A DNA stretch of 64,000 nt from positions 22,427 through 86,426 of the forward strand of contig MNCI01005278.1 of assembly GCA_015680685.1 (NCBI GenBank), given 5' to 3'. Below the pieces are notes generated by a model, which was not told where the DNA came from, ran no database searches, and saw nothing but the letters and a program-made list of their open reading frames with translations. Position numbers and translations under genes: made by a program. This document shows, one piece after another, positions 48,501 through 58,740 of this stretch. The number at the start of each line of letters is the position of its first letter. Position 1 is the stretch's first letter. Source of the DNA: Gnetum montanum (lineage: Eukaryota > Streptophyta > Gnetopsida > Gnetales > Gnetaceae).

Positions 48501-51500
48501 AAGGAAGCACAAATTCCCAAGGACAGATAAGAGATTCAATCAAATTCTCACACACTCAATCAAAGAAAACACACTTTCACATGGATGATGATCAAGGCAC
48601 CTAGCCAAGACTCTTATCTCTCTCTACTCTTCTTTCAACTCACCTCTCTCTCCCTAGATTCTCTTGATCAAAATGAAGGTCCAAGAGGTCTATACATCTT
48701 TCCACCCATCTCTTTATCTTCCCTCTTTAAATTCAAAATTTAAATCTTTAAAAAACTTGTAGAAAATTGTCTCATGTGTCTCATGTCCATACGAGACGTC
48801 TTGGAGGAGAATGGGATGTCTTGCCTAAAAGTGGTTGTTAACAGAGGAGACATCTTGAGTATGGTTGAGATGTTACGTCTTGGAGGAGAATGGGATGTCT
48901 TGTCTAAAAGTGGTTGTTAACAGAGGAGACATCTTGAGTATGGCTGAGACGTTACGTCTTGGAGGAGAATGGGATGTCTTGCCTAAAAGTGGTTGTTAAC
49001 AGAGGAGACATCTTGAGTATGGCGGAGACGTTTTGGAATCATGTGACATCTTGTTTGAGACATCTTGAGAGTGTGGAGACATCTTGAATGCAGCTGAGGC
49101 ATCTTGGATGCAGTTGATGTAACGACAGAAAACGTCGGCAGCTGGAAATACCGACCGAGGTNATGCATCTCACCTGCCAGGGCTAAATGCAAAAATGCTT
49201 GTTTTAAGGTTTGGAACCTCCAGACACCTCTAAACAAGTCCCCATAGCTCCCCAGAACGTCCTAAACTCATCAAAATAGTCCCACAACACTCCCAAACAT
49301 GCCAAAACACCATGGGATCATCATCAACAAAACAACACCAAAAGAGAAACACAACAACACACAAACATCTATGTACAAACATATAGAGGATCAGACATGG
49401 GTTGGGTGATGTCCTCATCATAAATTGTACAATATAGACATTAGAAGAAGGCTTAGAGGGACTTCTTTTTTTGATAAGTTATAGGAATAATGTCTCAGAT
49501 GGTTTCGCCATGTTCAAATAAGATCAAATAATGATCTTATAAAAAAAGGTTTCTACATTACTATTCTAGGAAAGCCACTAAAAGGAAGACCAAAAAATAC
49601 ATGAGAAAAAAAAATGATTGAAGATGATTTGATGTGCCTTGATAAGACAAAGCCTAGCAATGAGTACAATGGATGGTAATGGTAGGATTTAAAAATTAAA
49701 ACAAAATATGAAATATAGACTATTTAGTCTTAATTTTTGGTGTAATATACTTAGAAAATTGGATGGCAACACTACATGGTACTTCATCTAATCAACTTAT
49801 TCAGAGTAGTATTTCTCTCTTCAGAATTTCACATATTTTTTAGCTTACTTCTTGTGCTTAAAAATTTATGTATTTGACTAACGTGAACCTCCAAAAAATT
49901 GAGTTTCCAGGGATGCAGGAGGAGCTTGACCCCTCATGCAGCCTACAAGTTGGATTACCAATAATAACTTGGATTACAACTAGAAATTACTTGGAATCTT
50001 AGAGATAAACTAGGCTGATGTAGAGCCTACATCAATAGAACCCAAAAAGACCCATTCCACAAGCTTCTTAAGCAAATTTAACTTAGAAAACAAGCACAAC
50101 ACAATGAAATGGAGAAAATCTCCCTTTTTATAACTCTCAAAAATATAGAGAAATACATCAAGATTGAGGAGGCAAGCTTAACTCACACCTCTCCCAAGGA
50201 TCCTCAATCTTTAATTGCTCATAATGGAGCTAAAGCTCAAGACAAGATACTTAGAAGATATTCTCTCAACCTCTCTCAAGTTGCTCACTGTTGCCTCTCA
50301 CTCAAATGCACACAATATCCTAGTACAAGCTCTCTCCCTTGCTTGCACTCGAATTCTCTTGCATAAGCTCTCTTTTTGCACAAGCTCTTAAGAGACCTCT
50401 CNAAAAGGGCACACTAAAAGCTATAAATAAGTATCCAAGGCATGAGTTTGGACAAATGAGTTAAAGAAAGAGTTGAGTGAGAGATTTGAGAGGTCTCTTA
50501 AGAGCTTGTGCAAAAAGAGAGCTTATGCAAGAGAATTCGAGTGCAAGCAAGGGAGAGAGCTTGTACTAGGATATTGTGTGCATTTGAGTGAGAGGCAACA
50601 GTGAGCAACTTGAGAGAGGTTGAGAGAATATCTNAATGTCCCCAGCATAGGGATTAGAATTAGAATCGAGTGTCTACTATGTCATCATCCATTCCAATAA
50701 AAACCAATAAAAGAAATTGAAATGATTGCTGTTACGGCACTAGGCCATTCCTAACCTTGATTTGCAGCTTTCTAAATCTTTCTAATTTTAAAGGCTTTGG
50801 CAAGTGAATCTCTTATATTAACGTACATTCTTTCCCAAATATTTATTGTCAACCATATACTGACTTTAAGCTGTTTTAAGTAGCTGAAGAAATTCAGTGA
50901 TTCTTTCATGATAAACAAAAATGTTGAAAATTGGGTGTTCATTTATGCTTTGGAGAGCTTCGATTACCAGAAGAAATCAGATGATCGTAATACCTAACCA
51001 TTAGATACATGAGTTATATAAGACAGCCAAAAGTTATAGAAAATGAGGGTTATCTAAGAGCTTTTGCCTCCACAACATTATTAGGATTTCCTCTTGCAAG
51101 AAGTGACACTATGATCCCTTGAAATTACAGAAAAAATGTATTAACGGTAGATGCAATTGCAATTTATCGCTCTTGATCTGTAGTAAACTCTCAAAAATTG
51201 TGATTTACTAAATCAGTGCACATCCTGGTCAATATGAGACTGATCGATGGATGATGAAGAATGATACATATATAATGGCATATAACTAGAAATATGATTG
51301 TGTTATAATAAATGTGCATGTAGAAGCTAAGAAAATATGCAGAAACAATAAAATAGCAGTTACCATTTAGATGAATGAAGGGTTCTTTGGTCCTCAGAAT
51401 TCATTTGAACTTCTTATTGACTACTTTCACTATCATACTTTTAGGAGAAATGTTTTGTTGATGGCAGACCTAAGCAACAGGTTTATGACTTCAGCGATGT

Positions 51501-52600
51501 TTTCTTTTACTTATCTTTGTTGTTCAGAAACTTTTTATTGTCTGAAAGTTAAAAATATTTAGATGGACCTAAATATTATTAAGAAATCCTTTTTAGTTTG
51601 ATGTCATGTCCTTCAACCTTCTCGTCTACTTATCTACTAAGAACTAGAAGATTCATGATGGATGACCTTTTTCTTTTTTTAAAAAATCCTGAAGTCTATG
51701 CATACGTACAGAAAATGTATACTTGAAATAGTAGTAGAAATATATATTGACTACTTGGATTCTTGGAAAATAAATTTTTTTAATGTTTGATACTGTCGAG
51801 CTTTTTATGATTGTCATTTATATCGTAATTCTTTCTGGTACAGTCAAACACGAGAGTGGATTTTATTTTTTTGGGGTTATTTTTAGTATTTGCATATTTC
51901 TTGTAACGCAGTACTATAACTGCTGGATGCTAAGGCTATAGTTGATGAAATATTTTTTTTTGGGGATCTTTGTTTTGGATTCTGCAGGTTAAGAAGCTGA
52001 ATTCTGAGGAACTTGGTCAAGAATATTTTTCTTTCATTACGGAGACAATGGAAGCAGCAGTTAAAAATTGGCATTCAAGTGGTCATGTCGATGCTAGAGC
52101 TTCTTTCCTCTTTGATAAATTGAAGAAACAGTCTGATGTTTTAGCCTCTGTTGTAAATGTTGACAAGGTAAGATAAGAAACATGAATTTCATCCAACTCT
52201 TAAGGGTATATATTTTTTCTTCCAATTTTATTTTTCTGAAAATTACAAAATTATTCTTCTTGCCATCAAGTATACGTTTCACATACATTGGTCTGTGAAG
52301 TGAACGTGTCTCCCAGTGTTTGATACTTAAGAAGATATTGGTAGAATATAATACATGTGAGCGTTAAAGTTTTTAGTATTTGTTATTTATGCAGATTTTG
52401 TATTTATGTGAATGTTTTTATATTTATGATTTGGATTCTGGGTTATGATTTTTTGGGATTTATTTTTTAAAATTGGCCAGGCATTTGAATCTCCTGATAC
52501 TTTAAATAGCTGTGTCTCATTCTTAAGGCAACATGCGGTTGAGACTTCATCAGTAGCAGCTTGTGTGGTGGTTCCAAAGAAGATAATTTCATTTCCACAG
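39391..52600 (+). CDS. TPR3: TPR co-chaperone (carboxylate-clamp TPR protein), six exons, 3' end not in window
   Basis: Joined exons 39391-39554, 42858-42951, 43124-43174, 43379-43552, 51988-52167 and 52481-52600 give 261 codons without a stop; every intron is GT-AG. Three tetratricopeptide repeats cover residues about 19-120. The five carboxylate-clamp residues are present: K21, N25 ([10 protein letters not shown]), N56 (LYSNRSAAF), K86 and R90 (EKGYFRKG). In this family the clamp binds the EEVD tail of cytosolic HSP90 or HSP70. A charged helical linker (122-165) and a conserved C-terminal domain follow. It resembles Arabidopsis TPR3 (At1g04190), which I name from memory. That protein has roughly 65-75 more residues after FPQ; I did not find the next exon up to 64000. 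The start has the first Met and matches the family N-terminus. Confidence 0.88.
39555..42857 (+). other. Intron 1 of the TPR gene
   Basis: 3.3 kb. Ordinary AT-rich sequence at both ends; an LTR-like, GC-richer block occupies about 40420-42110. Two direct copies of a 19-bp sequence containing TAGCGATGGATACATA lie 47 bp apart at 40315 and 40362. Confidence 0.8.
40420..42110 (-). repeat. LTR-like block in intron 1
   Basis: GC-richer than its surroundings. On the minus strand there is a TATA box, ACTTATAAATACC (about 41283-41295), preceded by a dense cluster of TTACGC/GCGTAA motifs (41470-41910), the same layout as the U3 of the other LTRs in this window. The 40500-40535 segment is shared with the solo LTR near 49127-49160. 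I could not find paired ends or a target duplication, so both limits are approximate. Confidence 0.45.
42858..42951 (+). CDS. TPR3: TPR gene exon 2
   Basis: Acceptor TTTCAG|C, donor AAAAG|GTTAAG. Encodes [20 protein letters not shown] through WEK: TPR motif 2 with clamp residue N56, ending on K86. Confidence 0.9.
43124..43174 (+). CDS. TPR3: TPR gene exon 3 (51-bp microexon)
   Basis: Acceptor TTATTAG|GG, donor GAG|GTTTCT. Encodes [17 protein letters not shown] (17 residues) with clamp residue R90, part of TPR motif 3. Phase 0 at both ends. Confidence 0.88.
43379..43552 (+). CDS. TPR3: TPR gene exon 4
   Basis: Acceptor CTGCAG|GC, donor CTG|GTGAGC. 58 codons completing TPR motif 3 ([15 protein letters not shown]) and the lysine/arginine-rich helical linker. 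Confidence 0.9.
44371..47048 (-). mobile_element. L1-type LINE, internally deleted, with 18-bp target duplication
   Basis: The 3' poly(A) appears as T8 at 44371-44378. Flanks ATATATGATGAAATGTCT (44353-44370) and ATATATGATGAAATATCT (47049-47066) form a one-mismatch target duplication. Minus-strand coding: an ORF1-like start at 47038 ([10 protein letters not shown]), then directly RT with [17 protein letters not shown] (about 46550-46610), a catalytic box now [10 protein letters not shown] (46445-46475), the C-terminal RT region (45840-46160) and a zinc-ribbon WRRWHIF region (45560-45620). The endonuclease and most of ORF1 are deleted. It inserted antisense to the TPR gene. Confidence 0.8.
44498..45258. 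repeat. Perfect 166-bp inverted repeat bounded by single N
   Basis: 44498-44663 and 45093-45258 are exact reverse complements. A single N follows each arm (44664 and 45259). Arms this perfect inside an old LINE full of mutations, each touching an N, look like a gap-filling error rather than biology. Confidence 0.85.
47430..48379 (+). pseudogene. RTE-type LINE reverse transcriptase, 5' part
   Basis: Starts with NYRGIKLM (47432), then [11 protein letters not shown] (47510-47545), [17 protein letters not shown] (47610-47660), [19 protein letters not shown] (47798-47850), the catalytic box [11 protein letters not shown] (47887-47918; normally FADD) and [11 protein letters not shown]. Several stops and a frame change. 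The upstream endonuclease is missing. It continues after the solo LTR at 49421. Confidence 0.8.
48380..49420 (-). mobile_element. Solo LTR, family B, with TAAAT duplication
   Basis: 1041 bp. Plus strand TGATGAGGAGC...GTCCTCATCA, flanked by TAAAT at 48375-48379 and 49421-49425. Longer than its relative at 35392 because of a 3 x 79-bp tandem repeat (48796-49032) and an extra segment at 49125-49162 that ends at a single N. It interrupts the RTE LINE. Confidence 0.92.
48796..49032. repeat. Three 79-bp tandem repeats within the solo LTR
   Basis: Units start at 48796, 48875 and 48954 with ACGTCTTGGAGGAGAATGGG and differ by only a few bases. Each carries two or three GATGTCT/AGACATC motifs, so motif number in this LTR grew by unit duplication. 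Confidence 0.92.
49421..49700 (+). pseudogene. RTE-type LINE, 3' part
   Basis: After the TAAAT duplication the LINE frame resumes: [20 protein letters not shown] (49495-49520) and [12 protein letters not shown] (49573-49608), the conserved RTE C-terminus. It ends before 49740 in AT-rich sequence. Confidence 0.75.
49900..50640. repeat. LTR-like block with perfect 146-bp inverted repeat
   Basis: 50256-50401 and 50488-50633 are exact reverse complements with an 85-bp spacer, and each arm is followed by a single N (50402 and 50634). This is the same layout as at 44498-45259, so it is probably an assembly artefact. The remaining sequence (49900-50255) has no coding content and may be an LTR. Confidence 0.75.
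51988..52167 (+). CDS. TPR3: TPR gene exon 5
   Basis: Acceptor CTGCAG|GT, donor AAG|GTAAGA. 60 codons of the C-terminal domain with [16 protein letters not shown] and [11 protein letters not shown]. It is separated from exon 4 by an 8.4-kb intron full of mobile elements. Confidence 0.9.
52481..52600 (+). CDS. TPR3: TPR gene exon 6 (last exon found)
   Basis: Acceptor GGCCAG|GC, donor CACAG|GTATGA. 40 codons, [20 protein letters not shown] to KKIISFPQ. The good donor shows that the gene continues; the family normally goes on with a Trp/Lys-rich segment, which I could not find downstream. Confidence 0.87.
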
Positions 52601-53599
52601 GTATGATTTCTTCTAAGCTATTAATTTTTTATACATGTTAAGTCATTTTTAGTGTCAAAAAAGTCAATTGTAAAGGATGTGTGTTTTTAAAATATGTTTT
52701 TAGAAGCAATTCTATTTTAGAGGGTGCATTAAAAATCATGAAGTGTGTGCCACTTAAATTATTTTCTCAACACATTACTATTAGACGTTAAAAGCTATAG
52801 TACAGATACTGATAGCGTTGCTAATGTTTCATGTATTGTATGAAATGCAGCATTTAGGATATGTAAATTTCATGCTTATTTTTATGGTATAATTGCAGAC
52901 TATAATAGGTTAACATCATGAGAGCAAAGTTTTATTTATACAGCAATAAATTCTTTGTCTACAGAAAATTTAATGCAAATTGTCTTATATTCTTTATTTT
53001 CATGGAAAATATAAGTTTGCTGAAACTGTTTATATCTAATACTCTAAACATCTTGCATCAGACATTTCCAAACTGCGGTTGACTACTCCTTTGTTCATAT
53101 TTCCCTTTTCTGGTAAATGAAAAACTGCATGAGAAAATGCCTGTACAACCAAAGACAGTTTTTAGAATGAAGCTCTTAATATTTCTTGCTTTAACTTTGT
53201 TATTTTAAATAGCAGTGTTTTATCTCTAGAAAATTTATCTCTTTGTTCCTGCACACCATACTTATGAAAATTGGATCGGATTGGGGATTGTTTTTTTATT
53301 CCAAAGATTCCGGATTGTGGATGCTATTCAGAATTGTGTGGAATCACGAAATTAAAAAACATAAAAAAAAATTGAATTTTTGATTATTTTCAAATTACTC
53401 CTTTTCCTCTCCTTTCTTAAATTTTTCTTCTATAGTTTGAAGCTTCACTCTTTGTCTTTGCCTAGCTTCCTCCTCCTTTGCAATAATCTTATCTATAACA
53501 TTAATAGTATCATAATCAATGTCATGAGTACTGCAATGCTCCCTAACACTTGTAATGTAACGACTAGGATCTACAAGACTATGAATCTCAGATTTAGGT

Positions 53600-56460
53600 T
53601 GTTGGGCTGTTATAGAATCAGAAATCTAAATCATAATTTCAGCCATCCTAGTGTTATCATCTAGCATGTTTGCTAATGCATCAAGATCTAAATTTTCATT
53701 TTCTCTTGGTGAAGGAACTCTCCATACAACCTTTGTATTATAGTAGGCATAAACTAATTTGTTTAATGTTTCATTGTAAGCTTTGTTTGTTTTTTTAATA
53801 TAAATGTATTAAATATGCTCCAATTGCGCTCACAACTAGAAGCACTGCAAGGCTGGCTAATCTAGCATGTCTACTAATGCATCAAGATCTAAATTTTCAT
53901 CTTCTCTTTGTGAGGGAACTCTCGATACAAGCTTTGTGTTATAGTAGGCATAAACTAACTTGTCCAATCTTTCATTGTAAGCTTTGTCTGCAAGGCTGGC
54001 TAAAAATCTTGAAGGCCAATCTTTGACGTTCAGGGGTCTTATGATCCCATTCATCCCACCATGAAACTGCAATGTTCTAAAAATGAAAAAAGAAATTAAA
54101 CATTCAAATCCACCTATTTATCAATTATTCATATCTAACACAAAAATTAAAATTAAAATTATAAATTATAAATTAGCTTGCCTGCCGATTTTGTATGGCT
54201 TTGCTTTTAAGCAAGAGACTTACTAAATCCATCATCACGCAGAAACATCCTAACCTGATCCAAAATTACTTCTGATCATTATCATCAGGCACCAACTTGT
54301 CTAAGGCTTCTTGAAAACCTAATGCAATCTATGAACTTAGTTCATAGAATACTCCCACTTTGGTAAAAACAAATTTGGGATTTAAATGATGACCAACAAC
54401 ATGCAATGGTCTATAAAGCTTCTTGTTCCATCTCCTATCAATAATACCGCAAAATGGCTTGTACTTTCTCTTATCATGCTTATAAAATGAAGCAATGGTC
54501 TCTTTCGCAATGTCTATTGCCTCATAAACTTTTGAAATTGGACAATTATCACCATCAACAATGTGTAAAACATGTACAAGAGGCTCAACAACCTAAAATA
54601 TATTTTTAAAAATAAAGAATTAAATAATTATGAAATAATGAAAAATGAAAAAACAAGAAACTGAGTCATAAATAAAGACAAAGTCATAAACCAAGAACTA
54701 TTTACCTTGATGGATTCTACAGCTCTTACCCAAAAGCCATTATCATAGACCAAGTCATATACATGTTTTCCTTCCCTTGAAGAGCGATATTGGTCAAAAT
54801 CATTTCCATATAACCATTCCTTTGTTCCAAATGTATGCAGCTAAGCTAATCTATTTTCCTCTAGGCTATTTAAGGTGAGAAAGTGTGTAGCAAAACGAGT
54901 TGCAGCAGGTCTAACAAGGTCTTTGTCATTTGTGTGCTTCCTCATAAGACTTAAAACAATGCCATGATTATATATAGATTTTCAAATTTTCCTAGCCCCA
55001 GAAATAACCTGCATACCAAAATTTGAAACTGAACCTATTAGAAAACAAAGGCAACTAAAAGAAGCTTATAATTCAAAAAAAAAATAAAAAATAAAAAATA
55101 GAAAAGAAAGACAACCAGAAGAAAATTTGGAAAACATTAAAAATCTAATAGCTGAACTTATTCTTCTTTTACATCACCAATGACATCGATCTTGGACGAG
55201 TCTTCAAGCAGCAAATCAATACAATGAGCTGCACAGGTGTCCAATAGATCGATCAGTATTTGTTCATTAGCTCCTCTCATGCTTTCACATAATTAGCTGC
55301 ATTATCTGTAATAAATTTCACAACATTTGTTGCCTCAACACAATTTACTGCTTCCTCAAATAATCTCAGTAGACAATCAGCTCTCTTCACATGCTCAGAA
55401 GCATCAACAGACTTGATGAATAATGGGCCATTGATACTAAAAAATTGATCAGTGTTCTTCCTCTTGATGTGGTCCATCCATCGTTCATGATTGAACATCC
55501 ATGTTTCTCCCAAACTTGCTGCATTGTAATTCAAAGTTGGAACTCATATAATTCAAAAATTTAAATTTAAAATTTAAAATCAAACATTACGTTACTATCT
55601 ACGGCTTATAGTTTGCCACGGTCATATTTTAAAAATACAACCATAGGAAATTGCAATTGGAAGCAGAAATAAAAACTTATTAAGAGATAAATACTAAACA
55701 GTCATAGCCTATGCTTCTCCAGCAGGTTGTTGATATCTCTAACATAATCATCCAATATTGATCCTTGTAATTGATCAAATGTAGGTGCTTTCAATCCTGC
55801 ACCTGTTGTAATAGCCGCATCAACCAATTTTTGGAACAGCTTTGAGGAACATTAAAAGGAATGGTACATGAATAAAACCATTGATCAATAACTTTTCTTG
55901 CTCTATCATGAACATTTTTATTTTAAGCTGTTGATCCTTTCATGGTGGGTTGTGAACCTGTTGTTGCAAAAGATAGAGATACATCTCTTGCGGCAGCTAT
56001 ATTAAAGAGATTGCTTATAGCAGTGGATGAGGTGGCTGATGTTGTTTGTGGTTTTCCTTGTGTATCAAATGCATCAAAGCAAGACTAGATAACAACACCA
56101 GATGAAGAGACAAACTGGTCAAAGGATGTATTTTCTTTTCACTTTTTTAGTTCTAACTCCATTTCTTTGAAGAGACAACTGGTCAAAGGATGTATTTTCT
56201 TTTCACTTTTTTAGTTCTAACTCCTCCATTTCTTTGAACCATGTTTGACACCTATTACTCACCTCAGTTGGGGCATTGGGGCAATATTTTTTGATTTGAT
56301 TGCAGCAAGGTGAAATTTCAATCTTGAAACACCATCATGGCACTCTTTTTTGACAAATAATGCATATTGCATTTTTTGTCTTGGATTTACAAGCAGCCCA
56401 AACCCATCCAAAATCTTTCCGCCAAGTTGGATCTTCAGCGGTCATTTTGGCTAAAAAACG
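53600..56460 (-). pseudogene. hAT superfamily transposase relic
   Basis: The minus strand holds an hAT transposase in order. First a BED zinc-finger region, AEDPTWRKDFGWVW then ICIICQKRV (about 56350-56440). Then the DUF659 domain with FIKSVDASEHVKRADCLLRLFEEAV and FITDNAANYVKA (55280-55440), followed by CAAHCIDLLLED (about 55190-55235). A middle section has RPAATRFATHFLTLNSLEENRL (about 54850-54920). The C-terminal dimerisation region has SASSCERNWS (about 53830-53860) and YNETLNKLVYAYYN. Frame breaks and stops throughout, and I could not place the terminal inverted repeats. Cut-and-paste DNA transposon, now dead. Confidence 0.8.
53669..53990 (-). repeat. Direct duplication of the hAT C-terminal segment
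   Basis: 53669-53788 and 53863-53990 are near copies (offset about 194 bp), both encoding a KLVYAYYNTK-type stretch and DLDAL. The second copy interrupts the normal order of the transposase. Confidence 0.7.
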
Positions 56461-57331
56461 AAGTAACAAACAATGTTATGCTATCAAGAATGTACAAAAG
56501 AAATTTGAAAATGTAGCACAATGAAATGTCATCAAGAAGTAAAAAAACCAAAAGCATTGTGCCACCAAGAGTGCATAAAAAGGCACATAAATTTTTTTGG
56601 TTTACCTTTGCAATTGTGGGCTTCTTGCTGAAAACTTAAAATGAGCCGTATTCACTATCCTAAAATGAATGAGCTAAAGAATGCAATGCTAAAACCTCCC
56701 AAAGAATATGCTACTAAGCTGTCAAAACTATGTTATTGCTGCATAGTGCTGTGCTTCGAATACGTTGCTGACTTGTAATGCACTATGTTGCACTCCAAAG
56801 AAGGTGTTGTGTTACGCTTTAGAAGAACTCTGAAAAAATGGTGTGCACTGCCATGCTTTAACAGAATGCACTACACTATGCTTCTTGACTTTTGAAAGGA
56901 TACATTGTGTATAGCAACGTTGTCCCTGGATACGTTGTTTGGCAAGAGTTTTCCAAGCAGATTCTGAATCGGGACAAAGCTCAAGAGGATTATGCCTCAG
57001 CAATCAACAATCCTGAAACACATGCCAACAAACAATGTGTTAGAATTAGCATGTCTCTTGAGTGGTGTTTCATATTCAATATTCACGATATGCTAACAAG
57101 CTAGATAGTGCTCCTTTGCTCCACTCACGTGGACACCATGGGGACTACCAGCTGAACCCTCCAGATTCATCACCGTGTGCTGGTAGTTGGTGTCACACTC
57201 CAAGGAGCGCATGCAACATCCCATAGCACGTCCCATGACACCCGGTAAAAACACCCCAACGTAGAGTTGAACTGCGCAACCCTCCCAGGCAAGGTCCTAC
57301 CGAGTGGGGTAATGAGGTAGGTCATAGCCCC
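56461..57331. other. No gene recognised
   Basis: The left part may be hAT non-coding sequence. From 57100 it becomes GC-rich and leads into the LTR. I see no domain. Confidence 0.3.
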
Positions 57332-58191
57332 TTGATGAAGTGTCATTAAGTCAATGCGTTGATTGGGCCGCGTATACGAGGCCACGTCGACGTGGGCCTG
57401 TTGACGTAGCCTCCCTACGTCGACGTGGCCCCGTTTACGCAACCGCCTATCTCGGCCTATAAATAAGAGGGCCTTCCACCGCATTTAGGCACCTTTCAGT
57501 TAGTTGTAGCGAAGCTCTTGCAGTTTGTTCCCGCAAGAGATAGAATATTTTCCAAGTGCCCGCAGCAGGTGTTAGAAAAGTGATCGGCTCTTTATTCGAG
57601 CGTTGATGTATCTAAGCCCATTGACATCACGACAATAAAGACAAACTATTCAAGCATTCCTTGCAGCATTTAGACTTAGCTATGTTATGTATTCAATAGT
57701 TTAATATGCTTATGCTTTATTAGTTACTTGTTAATTATTTGAGTTTTTGTTATTATGATTTCAATCGCCATTGATCATTCGTAGTTCTTAAAGGCCATAA
57801 GTACGACCATCTCGAACGTAACTCAAACACTTGGTAAACCCAGTGACGCTTAACGTTTGGTAACCAAGAAGTGTTAGGAGATGCTTAGGACGTGCTTGCA
57901 AGATGGGACCGGATACTTATGTTAGGAATAGTTAAGACTTAGATTAAGATAATCTTAAATTAATTAATATTCTAGCCTTACTTTCCAAGATAATTAGCTG
58001 CCCAAAAAGATAATTAAAAAGCTATAAAAGTCATTAGCCTTAGTCTCACTTAACCATCGTAAACAGAACCTCACAAGTGAGATTAGGATGACGAACGTTC
58101 TAACCCAAGGTTTCACTGGTTAGAGTCTGGTGTATGTTAAGTGCTTACAGTCTGCGGATTTCAACTGAGTCGCGCATGAATGCTCGTGATT
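57332..58191 (+). repeat. LTR related to family A, 3' end lost
   Basis: Starts TGATGAAGTGTC. Before the TATA box (CCTATAAATAAGAGG, about 57459-57473) it has palindromes of the CCACGTCGACGTGG kind (57380-57432) instead of GATATCGC. The R/U5 part ('aagtgcccgcagcaggt', 'ctctttattcgag', 'cttggtaaacccagtgacg') matches family A. It stops at the CATATG of 58192-58197 and continues directly as gag, so about 30 bp of LTR end, the primer site and most of gag are missing. Confidence 0.75.
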
Positions 58192-58740
58192 CATATGCCA
58201 ATATGAACATCCTAAGGGATGTTGTCCTGTGGTGTCACATCTACAAGAGTTTGGGGTGTACGCCTTGAACCCTCGTTTGGCGCAACGGCAAACACCCCGA
58301 AGGTTGTCTTATCCACAAGGCAATTCCAGGTGGTTCCACCAGTAGCAGCAAGGATATTATCCAAGTGGAACGCCCCCGCAACCGTATGAATATTTCCAAC
58401 AGTGGTAGGAACCACAAGCGTGGGGGATGCTACCTCCAAGGCAGCAGTACCCTTACAAACAACTAGATCCTTATGGGTACTATGTTTAGCAACCGGTCTC
58501 TCCAAGAGACTCTTCCAGTAATGCGGCCTTTCCTAGTTATTACCACCCCCCTGAATATTTTCAACATCCATCTCCATCACCCAGGGGGGCAAACCCACAT
58601 CTCTTCTACCCTCCATCACCTTCTCCTGCCACTCCTCCACAACATCCCACTCAATTGCCACTTGCTCCATCAATGCAGGGAGAAATACCGCCACAGCCAC
58701 AACAATGAAACGCTACGAGGGCTGTTAACTTACAACTGGC
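58192..58740 (+). pseudogene. Athila-like Gag C-terminus
   Basis: Starts in the zinc-knuckle region (ICQYEHPKGCCPVVSHLQEFGVYALNPRLAQRQ) and goes on with the Gln/Pro/Tyr-rich tail. Stops at 58487 (TAG) and at the QQ-stop-NATRAVN position (about 58707). It is the plus-strand partner of the minus-strand copy at 61850-62400. Confidence 0.75.

Larger units (their letters stand above)
43553..51987 (+). other. Intron 4 of the TPR gene
   Basis: 8.4 kb. Holds an L1 LINE (44371-47048), an RTE LINE (47430-49700) with a nested solo LTR, an LTR-like block with an inverted repeat (49900-50640) and, from 50640 to 51987, plain AT-rich sequence in which I see nothing. The first 300 bases have repeated TCAATTTTGCTTA-like phrases. 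Confidence 0.8.

Noticed and set aside
55277-55534. The 85-codon minus-strand frame as a separate host gene
   Set aside because: Its VDASEHVKRAD and ITDNAANY motifs place it in the DUF659 part of an hAT transposase, with matching pieces on both sides.
52601-57100. Search for the next TPR exon
   Set aside because: I looked for a splice acceptor followed by a Trp/Lys-rich continuation of FPQ and found none that keeps frame; a spliced alignment would be needed.
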